23,202 bases of DNA from an uncultured Parabacteroides sp. (GCA_910577325.1 CAJTMR010000036.1:1-23202); one strand, 5' to 3'; positions 1-6,874 are shown, counted from the stretch's first letter. The notes: generated by a model not told the origin, from the letters alone. Made by a program: numbers and translations.

Positions 1-151
1 ATGTAGAACCCGGCATAACGGACAGGAAGAATACGAAGAAAACAAGAATAAACAGCAGGGAGAATGGAAAAATTTAACAGGGGTCAAATTGCTGTGAATT
101 AAGAGGACTACTTTGAGTGGATTTTCCACCATCAATTCCGTACTATTATGA
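1..151. other. Decayed left edge, no recognisable gene
   Basis: One plus frame is open from the window edge to a TGA at 95-97, encoding a Lys/Glu/Asn-rich tail of about 31 residues that I do not recognise; it could be the end of a gene starting outside the window. A second plus frame is open from 103 and leads, after loss of one T in the run at 153-157, into the ATP-binding protein remnant that follows. Nothing else is visible here. Confidence 0.3.
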
Positions 152-931
152 ATTTTTACTCGCAATCTGCGTAAGGTTCAGGTCGAAAAGGAATTCAATT
201 CTATTGGTGAACTGGAGATACCTTACGAAAGTCTTACCGAGTATGTTGTCAACGCACTTGTACATCGATCGCTGAATATTAAGTCTCCGATTCGTATTTT
301 CATATTTGACAATCGTGTAGAAATTCACAGTCCGGGAACTTTACCAAATGGGTTAACTATTGAGGATGTTAAGAATGGTACATCAATGCCTCGAAATATG
401 TTTTTGTTCACGAATGCAAACTACTTGTTGCCCTATACCGGAGCAGGAAGTGGGGTACGCCGTGCGCTTGAATACAATCCAAATGCCGTTTTCCTCAACG
501 GTGTAGAAGACAAAGAAATCACTCACGCCGCCAACGAGTTCGTAATTACCATGCCTCGTGAAAGTAACCAAGCTCAAACAGAAAGTAATCAAGTTATGAT
601 TGCTAATGAGCGTAAAAGTAACCAAATTTACACAGGAAGTAACCAAGTTGCAGCTGCTAATGAGTATAAAAGTAACCAACCTCAAGCAGAAAGTAACCAA
701 CCTCGCGTAAACTTGGTTACTCGTAAACTGACAAAGAAGGAAGAGGATATTAAAAACTTTTGTTCCGTACCGAGAACTGCGCAGGAAATTATGGATAGGT
801 TGAAAATTTCCAATCAATCTAAAAATCGGCAGAAGTATATAACTTCCTTAATAGAACTTGGGGTTCTTGAACGCACGATTCCCGAAAAGCCCAACGACCC
901 AAATCAGAAATATCGTCATAAAACTACATAA
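152..931 (+). pseudogene. AlbA_2-type ATP-binding protein, 3' remnant
   Basis: The open frame resembles the C-terminal half of Bacteroidota ATP-binding proteins with an N-terminal AlbA_2 (Schlafen-like) domain, of the RecG C-terminal / putative transcriptional regulator type. Visible are a GHKL-like segment with VVNALVHRS (the ALVNAxxHR motif), a beta stretch IRIFIFDNRVEIHSPG, the typical SPGTLPNGLTIEDV turn, and GSGVRRALEY. A linker of SNQ repeats follows, then a small C-terminal winged-helix-like segment (about 726-920). The N-terminal domain is absent. A TGA at 149-151 closes the frame, but removing one T from the T-run at 153-157 would join it to an upstream frame (MNF then TRNLRKVQ), so a frameshift is likely. 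An ATG at 386 could still start a 181-residue product without most of the ATP-binding part. No function is expected for it. Confidence 0.7.
563..724 (+). repeat. Three tandem 54-bp units encoding SNQ repeats
   Basis: Units lie at 563-616, 617-670 and 671-724. Each encodes 18 residues with two SNQ tripeptides spaced 7 then 11 residues apart, giving six SNQ copies. The nucleotide core AGTAACCAA recurs in each unit, with one AGTAATCAA variant. The third unit diverges near its end, where the reverse complement ACTTGGTTACT appears at 711-721. The repeat forms the linker between the ATP-binding and winged-helix parts of the remnant. Confidence 0.85.
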
Positions 932-981
932 CTATATTTTATTGAAAGATATTCCATTCTGTTTTAACCAAAACAAGGGTA

Positions 982-1027
982 AAGCATTTCCCGGTGCAAT
1001 AACTTGCAGCACATTCGGGAAATGTTT
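982..1027. terminator. Probable bidirectional terminator hairpin
   Basis: The arm AAGCATTTCCCG (982-993) pairs with CGGGAAATGTTT (1016-1027), including one G-U pair, and there is further short pairing (GCAA with TTGC) inside the loop. It lies between the convergent ends of the ATP-binding remnant and the minus-strand isomerase gene. T-tracts on each side are short, so efficiency is uncertain. Confidence 0.55.
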
Positions 1028-1044
1028 ACTGATTTTCAAAATCT

Positions 1045-2034
1045 TCATCTTTCGAAACAAGCATCGAAAGCATGTGTCGACGGCTGGAAATCTACCTGTT
1101 TCACAAAAGCACAGGATTCTCGTGCCCCGTGTTCACGATCCATGCCGCTATCTTCCCATTCTACAGAAAGAGGTCCCTGATAGCCGGCATCGTTTAACGC
1201 ACGGATGATTTCTTCAAACCGGATCTTTCCACGTCCAAGACTACGGAAATTCCAGAAACGGCGGGGATCGCCAAAAGTCGAATGGCCACCAAACACACCG
1301 ATCTGCTTCGGAGTATCGCTCCAATATACATCTTTCATGTGGACATGAAAAATACGATCAGAGAACTGGTTAATAAAATCGACATAATCGACACCTTGGT
1401 ATCCCAAATGGCTCGGATCGTAATTAAAGCCGAAAGCCGGATGATAATCGATCGCTTCAAGAGTTTTACGAGCAGAATAAGTATCGAATGCAATTTCCGT
1501 AGGATGCACCTCAAGAGCAAAACGGACACCTAATTTCTGGTATTCATCCAAGATAGGTATAAAACGACGGGCAAAATTGGCATATCCTCCATCAACCATT
1601 TCATCGGTAACAGGAGGAAAAGAATAAAGCCATTGCCAGATAGGACTTCCCGTAAAACCGGCGACAATATCGATTCCCAACATTTTAGCAGCATGGGCTG
1701 CCTGAATCATATTCTCGGCCGCCCGCTGATGTATCCCTTCGGGATCACCGTCTCCCCAGATATGATCAGGCAATACGGATTTATGCCGTTGATCGATATT
1801 ATCACATATTGCTTGTCCGACCAGATGATTCGAAATACAAAACAGTTGCAAGCCGTACTTATCAAGCGTTGCCTTGATATTCCGATAATATTCCGGATCT
1901 GGCCGCCGGACATCCAAATGAGAAGGTAAGCCCAACTCAACGCCTTCAAAGCCAAATGATTTTGCTTTTTCACAAATAACTTCCAGTGGTAAATCTCCCC
2001 ACTGCAATGTACATAATGTTACAGGACGTGCCAT
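1045..2034 (-). CDS. Sugar phosphate isomerase/epimerase family protein
   Basis: A 329-residue TIM barrel of the xylose-isomerase-like / AP-endonuclease-2 family, which uses divalent metal to isomerise or epimerise sugars or related polyols. Visible metal-site residues fit the family: Glu175 in LEVHPTE, Asp206 in NYDPSH, His232 in HVHMKD and Glu292 in VEWED. The start is ATG at 2034; a TAnnTTTG -7 box at 2075-2082 would put the transcript start about 30 bp upstream, which supports it. There is no signal peptide, so it is cytoplasmic. Members next to sugar dehydrogenases act in inositol or sugar-acid catabolism, but here it stands alone, so the substrate cannot be named. The stretch FGGHSTFGDPRRFWNFRSLG suits the subgroup that pairs with Gfo/Idh/MocA oxidoreductases (inference). 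Confidence 0.88.
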   Translation of the reverse strand: MARPVTLCTLQWGDLPLEVICEKAKSFGFEGVELGLPSHLDVRRPDPEYYRNIKATLDKYGLQLFCISNHLVGQAICDNIDQRHKSVLPDHIWGDGDPEGIHQRAAENMIQAAHAAKMLGIDIVAGFTGSPIWQWLYSFPPVTDEMVDGGYANFARRFIPILDEYQKLGVRFALEVHPTEIAFDTYSARKTLEAIDYHPAFGFNYDPSHLGYQGVDYVDFINQFSDRIFHVHMKDVYWSDTPKQIGVFGGHSTFGDPRRFWNFRSLGRGKIRFEEIIRALNDAGYQGPLSVEWEDSGMDREHGARESCAFVKQVDFQPSTHAFDACFER

Positions 2035-2074
2035 ATTTTCGTTCTTTTAAGGTTAATACATCGTGTCTATTCGA

Positions 2075-2082
2075 CAAATATA
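2075..2082 (-). promoter_or_regulatory. Bacteroidota -7 box for the isomerase gene
   Basis: On the minus strand this reads TATATTTG, an exact match to TAnnTTTG. It lies about 41 bp upstream of the start codon. A TTTG exists upstream, but at 23 bp spacing rather than 19-21. Confidence 0.5.
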
Positions 2083-2168
2083 AAATATCCTTTCAAATTT
2101 ATCTACAAAATATTTTTTATTTTTATAGATTTATCTTTCCTTTGCGACATCATAAACAGAACTTAGCT

Positions 2169-3122
2169 ATGAGAAAGAACGTATATCTTGCACTCGCCTA
2201 TGTGCTTTACCTGACAGGTTGCGACAGTCCTTCATTCGAAGGGACAATTACGCAAACAGAATTTTTCCCCGTTCAATTCAACATCCAGTTGGAACAAGAA
2301 ATCATGTCTTTTCCCACAACCCGTAGCATGCCGGATAATCCAGTCCCGCCACCATCGGCATCCAAAGCCGGAGAAAATGACACCGAATTGAACGAATTAT
2401 GTTCCACTATCGAATATGTGGTATTCAAAAATGAAAAAACTCCCGTTTTCATCAAGCACAAGCAGTTCACTTACGTTCCTGCCGATTTGGATGCGGATTT
2501 CAACTGCATCTACGACAGTTTGCCGCAAGGCGATTACAAATTTTACTTTTTAACCCACAATTCAAAAACCGCCGTACTGGCCGGTTCGACTTTCTCTTTC
2601 GACAGCATTTCCGATACATTCTATAAAACGCTATCCCTAAACATCGGCGCTGCAGAGATAATCAATAAAGATATATCTCTTCAGCGTATCGTAAGCCGTA
2701 TCGAATTTATGGCGACCGATTCCGTTTCCGACAGGCTGAAACAATTCGACATGGAAATCAACGGAATATCCGATCAACTGGACATCACCACCGGCCAAGG
2801 AGTAAAAACACCGGATAAGCAAATCCTCTCCCATACATTCAAGGATAATGAGATCGGAACAGTAAATAAAATACATTCATTCTATACTTTCATCCCTGCT
2901 ACCGACAACAAAATTGCAGTCCACCTTTCATCCATCGCAAAAGACGGCGAACCGATCCGCGAACGGCAAATCGACAATATCATTCCGGAAAAGAATAAAA
3001 TCATCCGCTACAAAGGCCGTCTCTATAGCCGTTCCGACTCCGACGACACATTCCAGCTCAGCATCTACAACAATGGGAAATGGGAAATGACAACAGATAT
3101 TGAATTACCTGAATACGAATAA
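2169..3122 (+). CDS. Fimbrillin-like (FimB/Mfa2-type) lipoprotein
   Basis: A 317-residue predicted lipoprotein. The start ATG at 2169 gives a short signal peptide ending in LTGC with Cys18 as the lipidation site; longer upstream extensions lack a sensible signal and run over the isomerase promoter. After a low-complexity Pro/Ser stretch the protein has two beta-rich halves, including a segment like IVSRIEFMATDSVSD, which resembles the middle of Bacteroidales fimbrial anchor or fimbrillin-like proteins. That family builds or caps surface fimbriae (Mfa2/FimB anchors in Porphyromonas). No other fimbrial gene is next to it, so it may be an orphan surface lipoprotein. The family assignment rests on overall style and one motif and is only moderately secure. 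Confidence 0.6.
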   Translation: MRKNVYLALAYVLYLTGCDSPSFEGTITQTEFFPVQFNIQLEQEIMSFPTTRSMPDNPVPPPSASKAGENDTELNELCSTIEYVVFKNEKTPVFIKHKQFTYVPADLDADFNCIYDSLPQGDYKFYFLTHNSKTAVLAGSTFSFDSISDTFYKTLSLNIGAAEIINKDISLQRIVSRIEFMATDSVSDRLKQFDMEINGISDQLDITTGQGVKTPDKQILSHTFKDNEIGTVNKIHSFYTFIPATDNKIAVHLSSIAKDGEPIRERQIDNIIPEKNKIIRYKGRLYSRSDSDDTFQLSIYNNGKWEMTTDIELPEYE

Positions 3123-3201
3123 AATACATAAAAGCACGGACATTCCATACTGTTATCTGCAATACGGCTATATAAATTTTCTTCTATATCGTTTAAATTC
3201 A

Positions 3202-3209
3202 TATCTTTG
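3202..3209 (+). promoter_or_regulatory. -7 box TATCTTTG for the small lipoprotein
   Basis: An exact TAnnTTTG match. Transcription would begin a few bases downstream, so the TTG at 3207 cannot be the start codon and ATG 3225 or 3237 must be used. No clear -33 TTTG is seen at the right distance. Confidence 0.5.
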
Positions 3210-3236
3210 TCATGGATTAATTTAATGTACAGATTT

Positions 3237-3650
3237 ATGATAAAAAAGAAAAATATACTCGGTTTATTATTTTTGCTGTCCACACTTTGTTTCTTCAACA
3301 GTTGTGAGGATGATCCGTATTATGATGATTACGGTTGGGCAACCGATGCATTATGTAGCAATACTTGGGTTGATTTTTATACCAACAACAAAGGGTACGA
3401 ATGCGAACAACGGCTTGACTTCTATAACGATCATACGGGAGAGGATTTTACAATTATCTATTATCCCAACGGAAGGACTGACGAATTGAAAACAAGTTTT
3501 TACTGGGACTGGGAAGACGACTACTTCGATTCTTTCTATGTCGAATATGCAAACGGGACAGACTATTACGAGGACGTCCGAATAACCAACAAATATTTAA
3601 AGTGTTTTCTCAATGGGCAACGGGTCACGTTCGAACCTCTTTACTGGTAA
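3237..3650 (+). CDS. Small hypothetical lipoprotein
   Basis: A 137-residue protein of no recognised family. With the start at ATG 3237 the N-terminus is a clean signal peptide (MIKKK, then a hydrophobic core) ending in FNSC, with Cys23 as the lipidation site followed by acidic CEDDP, typical of Bacteroidota surface-exposed lipoproteins. ATG 3225 is the alternative. The mature part is rich in Tyr, Trp, Asp and Gly with alternating beta-like segments, for example TSFYWDWEDDYFDSF, suggesting a small beta-barrel or lipocalin-like fold (inference). It has its own -7 box and is followed by an AT-rich hairpin, so it is probably monocistronic. Confidence 0.75.
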   Translation: MIKKKNILGLLFLLSTLCFFNSCEDDPYYDDYGWATDALCSNTWVDFYTNNKGYECEQRLDFYNDHTGEDFTIIYYPNGRTDELKTSFYWDWEDDYFDSFYVEYANGTDYYEDVRITNKYLKCFLNGQRVTFEPLYW

Positions 3651-3670
3651 CAAAAAAATACATTTTTGTT
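3649..3670. terminator. AT-rich hairpin between lipoprotein and tRNA-Arg
   Basis: AACAAAAA (3649-3656) pairs with TTTTTGTT (3663-3670). It overlaps the TAA of the lipoprotein gene and lies just past the 3' end of the minus-strand tRNA-Arg. On the minus strand a T-run follows the first arm, so it could terminate both convergent transcripts. The stem is AT-only and weak. Confidence 0.35.
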
Positions 3671-3671
3671 G

Positions 3672-3743
3672 TAGCTCCGCCGAGAATCGAACTCGGATCT
3701 AAAGTTTAGGAAACTTCTATTCTATCCGTTGAACTACAGAGCC
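3672..3743 (-). tRNA. tRNA-Arg (anticodon CCT)
   Basis: A 72-nt cloverleaf on the minus strand. It has a 7-bp acceptor stem with G-U pairs at its end, a D arm GTTC/GAAT, an anticodon stem GAAGT/ACTTT with loop TTCCTAA, a T arm CCGAG/CTCGG with loop TTCGATT, and discriminator A. The anticodon CCT reads AGG, so it is an arginine tRNA. The CCA end is not fully encoded; only a single C follows the discriminator. Confidence 0.93.
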
Positions 3744-3763
3744 ATTTTTTGCAATAAGTGGGA

Positions 3764-3795
3764 CAAATGTATAACCTTTTCCGCAAACTGGCAAG
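3764..3795 (-). promoter_or_regulatory. Promoter of tRNA-Arg
   Basis: On the minus strand CTTG (3795-3792) is followed after 20 bp by TACATTTG (3771-3764), a good fit to the Bacteroidota consensus TTTG-N19-21-TAnnTTTG. It sits about 20 bp before the tRNA and just beyond the truncated end of the upstream gene, so the promoter survived the deletion that removed the end of that gene. Confidence 0.6.
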
Positions 3796-3810
3796 TTTTC
3801 AAAGGGACAA

Positions 3811-4275
3811 TCAGGGCAGCCGCATTAAAATTACGGAAACTATGCCCGTTCCAAAGGCAATGAACGTAATCCTCAAAATGATTTTGATAATAGTAAGTAA
3901 AGCACCCGGTATCGACTGCTCTGATATATCGAAAATAGTTGCTTTTGAACAATTCGGATATGCTCTTATATACAATCTTTCCCCCTTTGTCTTAAAACTG
4001 ACGGTGTCACTGCAAAAAGTAATTCTACTTGGTTCTTCCGTACATAATGATAGATATGATGTTTCCTTTAATTGGTTTATTTGCAGATTTGACTTGAAAA
4101 CTTGTAATGTATCCGCAGTAATCTTTGTTGGCATTTTATATATTACGGTTTTTGCCAAAGCTTGATTTACATCTTTGATTATATTCTCTTTTGCTTCTGC
4201 ATAATTGTTGTATCCAAGGAACAATGCAGGAAACATCAAAGAGAAAAATACTATGATTGCTGTTATTGGTTTCAT
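3811..4275 (-). pseudogene. Truncated membrane-anchored wHTH-type regulator
   Basis: A 154-residue product. ATG 4275 is chosen because it begins a clear membrane anchor (MKPITAIIVFFSLMFPALFL); the longer frame upstream runs into the nuclease remnant. The following periplasmic part (AEAKENIIKDVNQALAKTV, ITADTLQVFKSNLQ, RLYIRAYPNCSKATIF) and a second hydrophobic segment near residues 124-150 resemble the N-terminal sensor half of Bacteroidales proteins that carry an inner-membrane anchor and end in an OmpR-type winged helix-turn-helix. Here the frame stops right after the second membrane segment and no winged helix follows before the tRNA promoter, so the DNA-binding half is missing. The family comparison is from memory, so the truncation is likely but not proven. 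It could also be a complete small membrane protein. Confidence 0.55.
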
Positions 4276-4303
4276 ATCTATTATTTGTTGTGGATAGGAT
4301 GTC

Positions 4304-4762
4304 TCAAATTGCAGAGATTCCGATTGGCTTCTGAATATCACGCAAGGCATATTCAGCCTTGACACGGTCTTTGCTCTTCACATCGTTTGCTTCCGGTGCG
4401 GGCAGCGTTTCTGTGAAGTTGTTTGCTAACGCTCCATGTTTGCCGTAGTCGTCAAGTTTAATGGCTTCTTGTAGATAACGTGTATTCCAATGCGATGTAA
4501 TGCTTTGAATCATGCACTGCATATTGCGTACAGAAAAGCCCTTTATCTCGGAATAATCATTCTTCAAATCCACAGCCAACCGTTGCAAAGTTTTCTTGCC
4601 CCAACCGTCTGCATCTTGGCTTTGCTGTAACATTTCGCCCACATCCCAATACATCCGAAGCATTTCTTCGTTGGCGGCATAAATTACTCGTTGCCGGGCA
4701 AGCAGTACCCGGTGTCTGATTTTGCAAAGCAATGTCGCATAACCACGAAAGTTATCCACCAC
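4304..4762 (-). pseudogene. DUF1016/YhcG-type PDDEXK nuclease, catalytic core deleted
   Basis: Residues 12-86 match the N-terminal DUF1016 domain: ARQRVIYAANEEMLRMYWDVG, WGKKTLQRLAVDLKNDY, and IKGFSVRNMQCM. Residues 95-128 (RYLQEAIKLDDYGKHGALAN) look like the middle part, and residues 131-150 (KDRVKAEYALRDIQKPIGIS) like the very end of the family, where full-length proteins run to roughly 330-380 residues. The PD-(D/E)XK catalytic segment (normally LLFYN...VELK) is absent, so two internal deletions have collapsed the gene. Full-length members are nucleases often found near restriction systems or mobile elements. The remnant lies between a truncated regulator and recO and is almost certainly non-functional. 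Confidence 0.75.
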
Positions 4763-4924
4763 GTTATCGACTTCCCGTCTGGCTTTGAGATGCCATACTT
4801 GGACGCAAGCTGTTCCAGCGTCTCAATCCATCACCCCAAATATCCAACTTGCCAAATTTTCATGAAAGAAGAGAAGTGATTCCGGATAGCGATTTTTGGC
4901 ACGGTTGCCCCGAAGGACAATACG
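4763..4924 (-). pseudogene. Short unidentified coding scar upstream of the YhcG remnant
   Basis: A minus-strand frame reads TLEQLASKYGISKPDGKSI and then runs out of register with the YhcG remnant. It looks like the 3' end of a former neighbouring gene, but I cannot name the family. It ends where recO begins. Confidence 0.3.
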
Positions 4925-5650
4925 CTAATCGAACAGACTTTGCATGACAGATAAGGACTTTATTTCAGGAAAATCCGGCAAATGCAGACGATAATATTCA
5001 AGAATACGGTTTATGACACTCACACGATCCTGACGGGAAAAAGAATACAACGACATATTTTCGAAGCTGATCTTCAGCAGCCGGGCGAAAACCAGACCCT
5101 CCTGCCGGTCCAAATAATGGCGATGCATCGGCATACGATCGACAAACACGCCATTCAGCATATCGAAACAAGCGCCTGGCACATACGAATCGACATTCGG
5201 ATATATCCCCAGATAATGCAAGAGCCGCAATAGAAAAACCAAATGAAAATTCGCGATACCCTTATCCGATAGCTCCAACAACTGTATCGACTCGGACAAA
5301 AATTCGAAAAGGCGCGAGTCCGGCTCCGTCTCCTTCACCACACGGAAAAGGATCTCGGAAAGAAAAAGCGCGAGTACGTTTTTTACCGGATTACAAAACA
5401 CCTCCGTCAACGGATAGCAAAGTTTCGTTTCACGGATACGATGCAAATCCCGCTTATTCAAATGTTCCACCTCCATCTCCACTACCGAAAGAGGCATAAA
5501 CAAAGCCTTTGAGACAGAAGATTTCTTCCCGCGGGAGCGGGCAACCAGATAAGAAGCACGCCCGAAAGCCTCTGTGTACATATATATAATAGAATACTTA
5601 TCGTTATATGGGATGGAATGCAGGACTATCCCGCGCGTTTTACACAACAT
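4925..5650 (-). CDS. recO: DNA repair protein RecO
   Basis: A 241-residue RecO, which loads RecA onto SSB-coated DNA with RecR in the RecFOR gap-repair pathway. The N-terminal OB fold begins MLCKTRGIVLHSIPYNDKYS, with TEAFGRASYLVARSRGKKS following as in other family members; the C-terminal part is helical. The start is ATG 5650, supported by a TAnnTTTG -7 box at 5668-5675 that leaves only a short leader. The open frame continues upstream with unrelated sequence, which I exclude. The family zinc-finger cysteines of some bacteria are not evident, as is usual in Bacteroidota. It is divergent from the DUF2721 gene. Confidence 0.92.
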   Translation of the reverse strand: MLCKTRGIVLHSIPYNDKYSIIYMYTEAFGRASYLVARSRGKKSSVSKALFMPLSVVEMEVEHLNKRDLHRIRETKLCYPLTEVFCNPVKNVLALFLSEILFRVVKETEPDSRLFEFLSESIQLLELSDKGIANFHLVFLLRLLHYLGIYPNVDSYVPGACFDMLNGVFVDRMPMHRHYLDRQEGLVFARLLKISFENMSLYSFSRQDRVSVINRILEYYRLHLPDFPEIKSLSVMQSLFD

Positions 5651-5667
5651 ATCACTAATTTTAGAGA

Positions 5668-5675
5668 CAAAGTTA
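5668..5675 (-). promoter_or_regulatory. -7 box of recO
   Basis: The minus strand reads TAACTTTG, matching TAnnTTTG, 17 bp before the recO start codon. No convincing -33 element was found. Confidence 0.45.
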
Positions 5676-5741
5676 AAACATTTTCCTTTTCCGTCTTGTT
5701 TTATCCCGAAGTAAACTACTAAATATATAAGACGTATAAAC

Positions 5742-6137
5742 ATGCAAGAACTCACGCTTACAACCCCGTCATTGCTTTTTTCGGCAGTATCGCTTATCCT
5801 GTTGGCATATACGAACCGGTTCATTTCGTATGCAAGCCTCGTACGCACATTGAAAGAGAAACACCAACAAACACACGACCCGAAAGACATCGCCCAGATA
5901 TTCAATCTAAGGAAACGGTTATACCTGACACGTTCCATGCAGATATTAGGGTTGCTCAGCCTGCTCTTTTGTGTGATCTCAATGTTCTTCATCTATATCT
6001 CATGGCAAATCATAGCCGCCTGGATATTCGGGATGGGATTGGTACTTCTGGCGGCTTCTTTATGCGTATGTATCTGGGAAATAAATATTTCCGTCAAAGC
6101 ATTAGAAATACATCTACAGGATATGAGTTCCAAATAG
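5742..6137 (+). CDS. DUF2721 family membrane protein
   Basis: A 131-residue inner-membrane protein with three hydrophobic segments, near residues 7-23, 67-87 and 90-112. Between the first two is a cytoplasmic-looking basic stretch (RTLKEKHQQ and FNLRKRLYLTRSMQ), and the protein ends in NISVKALEIHLQDM. This arrangement fits DUF2721, a widespread family of unknown function. It is divergently placed from recO with about 90 bp between start codons. No role can be inferred from the neighbourhood. Confidence 0.75.
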   Translation: MQELTLTTPSLLFSAVSLILLAYTNRFISYASLVRTLKEKHQQTHDPKDIAQIFNLRKRLYLTRSMQILGLLSLLFCVISMFFIYISWQIIAAWIFGMGLVLLAASLCVCIWEINISVKALEIHLQDMSSK

Positions 6138-6179
6138 ATGTTAAATACGAAAAACCGAGCACATTTTTCCCAAAAATAT

Positions 6180-6210
6180 TTTGCCAGTTTAAAGAGAACC
6201 TCTATCTTTG
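6180..6210 (+). promoter_or_regulatory. Promoter for tRNA-Glu / rpsT
   Basis: TTTG (6180-6183), a 19-bp spacer and TATCTTTG (6203-6210) match the Bacteroidota housekeeping promoter exactly. It is about 60 bp upstream of the first tRNA-Glu and probably drives tRNA-Glu and rpsT as one unit. Confidence 0.75.
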
Positions 6211-6269
6211 CACTCGCAATCGGGAAAACAACAATTCCGGAGAGCTAAAAGCAAGAGCTTTAAGATGAT

Positions 6270-6341
6270 GGCCCGTTCGTCTATCGGTTAGGACGCAAGA
6301 TTTTCATTCTTGAAAGGGGGGTTCGATTCCCCCACGGGCTA
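6270..6341 (+). tRNA. tRNA-Glu (anticodon TTC), copy 1
   Basis: A 72-nt cloverleaf with acceptor stem GGCCCGT/ACGGGCT, anticodon stem CAAGA/TCTTG with loop TTTTCAT, T loop TTCGATT, and discriminator A. The anticodon TTC reads GAA/GAG. The gene is identical to the copy at 6701-6772 and lies 43 bp upstream of rpsT, very likely cotranscribed with it. Confidence 0.95.
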
Positions 6342-6384
6342 CAATAAACAGGATTAAAGAATAAATAAAGAGAATAGCTAAGAA

Positions 6385-6642
6385 ATGGCAAATCACAAGT
6401 CATCAATTAAGAGAATCAGACAGACCAACGCAAAACGTCTGCATAACAGATACTATGCTAAGACTGCAAGAAATGCGATGAGAGTTTTGCGCGCTACTGA
6501 AGACAAGAACGAAGCTCAGGCTCTGTATCCGAAGGTGTGCTCTATGTTGGATAAGCTTGCTAAAAAACATATTATTCATAAGAATAAGGCTGGCAACTTG
6601 AAATCCAAATTGGCAAAGCACGTTAATGCACTTGCAAAATAA
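6385..6642 (+). CDS. rpsT: 30S ribosomal protein S20
   Basis: An 85-residue, highly basic protein with the S20 signature MANHKSSIKRIRQTNAKRLHN and C-terminal KKHIIHKNKAGNLKSKLAKHV. It binds 16S rRNA early in small-subunit assembly. The length is normal for the family. It sits between two identical tRNA-Glu genes and is followed by a GC-rich hairpin 23 bp after the stop codon. Confidence 0.97.
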   Translation: MANHKSSIKRIRQTNAKRLHNRYYAKTARNAMRVLRATEDKNEAQALYPKVCSMLDKLAKKHIIHKNKAGNLKSKLAKHVNALAK

Positions 6643-6664
6643 GGAATTATACTTTATATAGTAT

Positions 6665-6689
6665 AAAGCCGGAATAAAGGCCGGCTTTT
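6665..6689 (+). terminator. Terminator after rpsT, before second tRNA-Glu
   Basis: AAAGCCGG (6665-6672) and CCGGCTTT (6681-6688) form an 8-bp stem with an 8-nt loop and a short T tail. Because tRNA-Glu copy 2 begins only 12 bp later and has no obvious promoter of its own, this may be a partial terminator or an RNA-processing signal rather than a full stop. Confidence 0.6.
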
Positions 6690-6700
6690 CCACGCTTGAC

Positions 6701-6772
6701 GGCCCGTTCGTCTATCGGTTAGGACGCAAGATTTTCATTCTTGAAAGGGGGGTTCGATTCCCCCACGGGCTA
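6701..6772 (+). tRNA. tRNA-Glu (anticodon TTC), copy 2
   Basis: Identical over all 72 nt to the copy at 6270-6341, and also shares the C that follows the discriminator. It is closely flanked by hairpins, with the rpsT terminator 12 bp before it and a strong terminator directly after. Confidence 0.95.
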
Positions 6773-6777
6773 CATTG

Positions 6778-6812
6778 AAAAAAGGGACAAAGTTAAACTT
6801 TGTCCCTTTTTT
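6778..6812 (+). terminator. Strong Rho-independent terminator after tRNA-Glu copy 2
   Basis: A 15-bp perfect stem, AAAAAAGGGACAAAG (6778-6792) with CTTTGTCCCTTTTTT (6798-6812), and a 5-nt loop TTAAA. The second arm ends in six Ts. It separates the tRNA/rpsT unit from gyrB. Confidence 0.85.
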
Positions 6813-6874
6813 GGTTATACCCGGCATTTGACTATTTTCACACTCTCTATATCACCTAAGTCAATTATTTCCAC

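Noticed and set aside
563..724. CRISPR array
   Set aside because: The repeats are in-frame coding units of 54 bp without unique spacers of constant length and without cas genes.
383..817. Minus-strand 144-residue open frame with LVTF repeats
   Set aside because: It is the antisense of the SNQ-repeat coding region; its repeats mirror the 54-bp units and its product has no sensible features.
3207..3236. TTG at 3207 as start of the small lipoprotein
   Set aside because: It overlaps the -7 box TATCTTTG, and starting at 3237 gives a clean lipoprotein signal peptide.
4276..4365. Longer N-terminus for the truncated regulator
   Set aside because: It lies over the end of the YhcG remnant, and the membrane anchor begins at the ATG at 4275.
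5651..5992. Longer N-terminus for RecO
   Set aside because: The extension is unrelated to RecO, crosses the -7 box and overlaps the divergent DUF2721 gene on the other strand.
6270..6772. Duplicate tRNA-Glu as attachment sites of an integrated element
   Set aside because: Only rpsT lies between the copies, there is no integrase, and both copies are full tRNA genes rather than one gene and a partial repeat.
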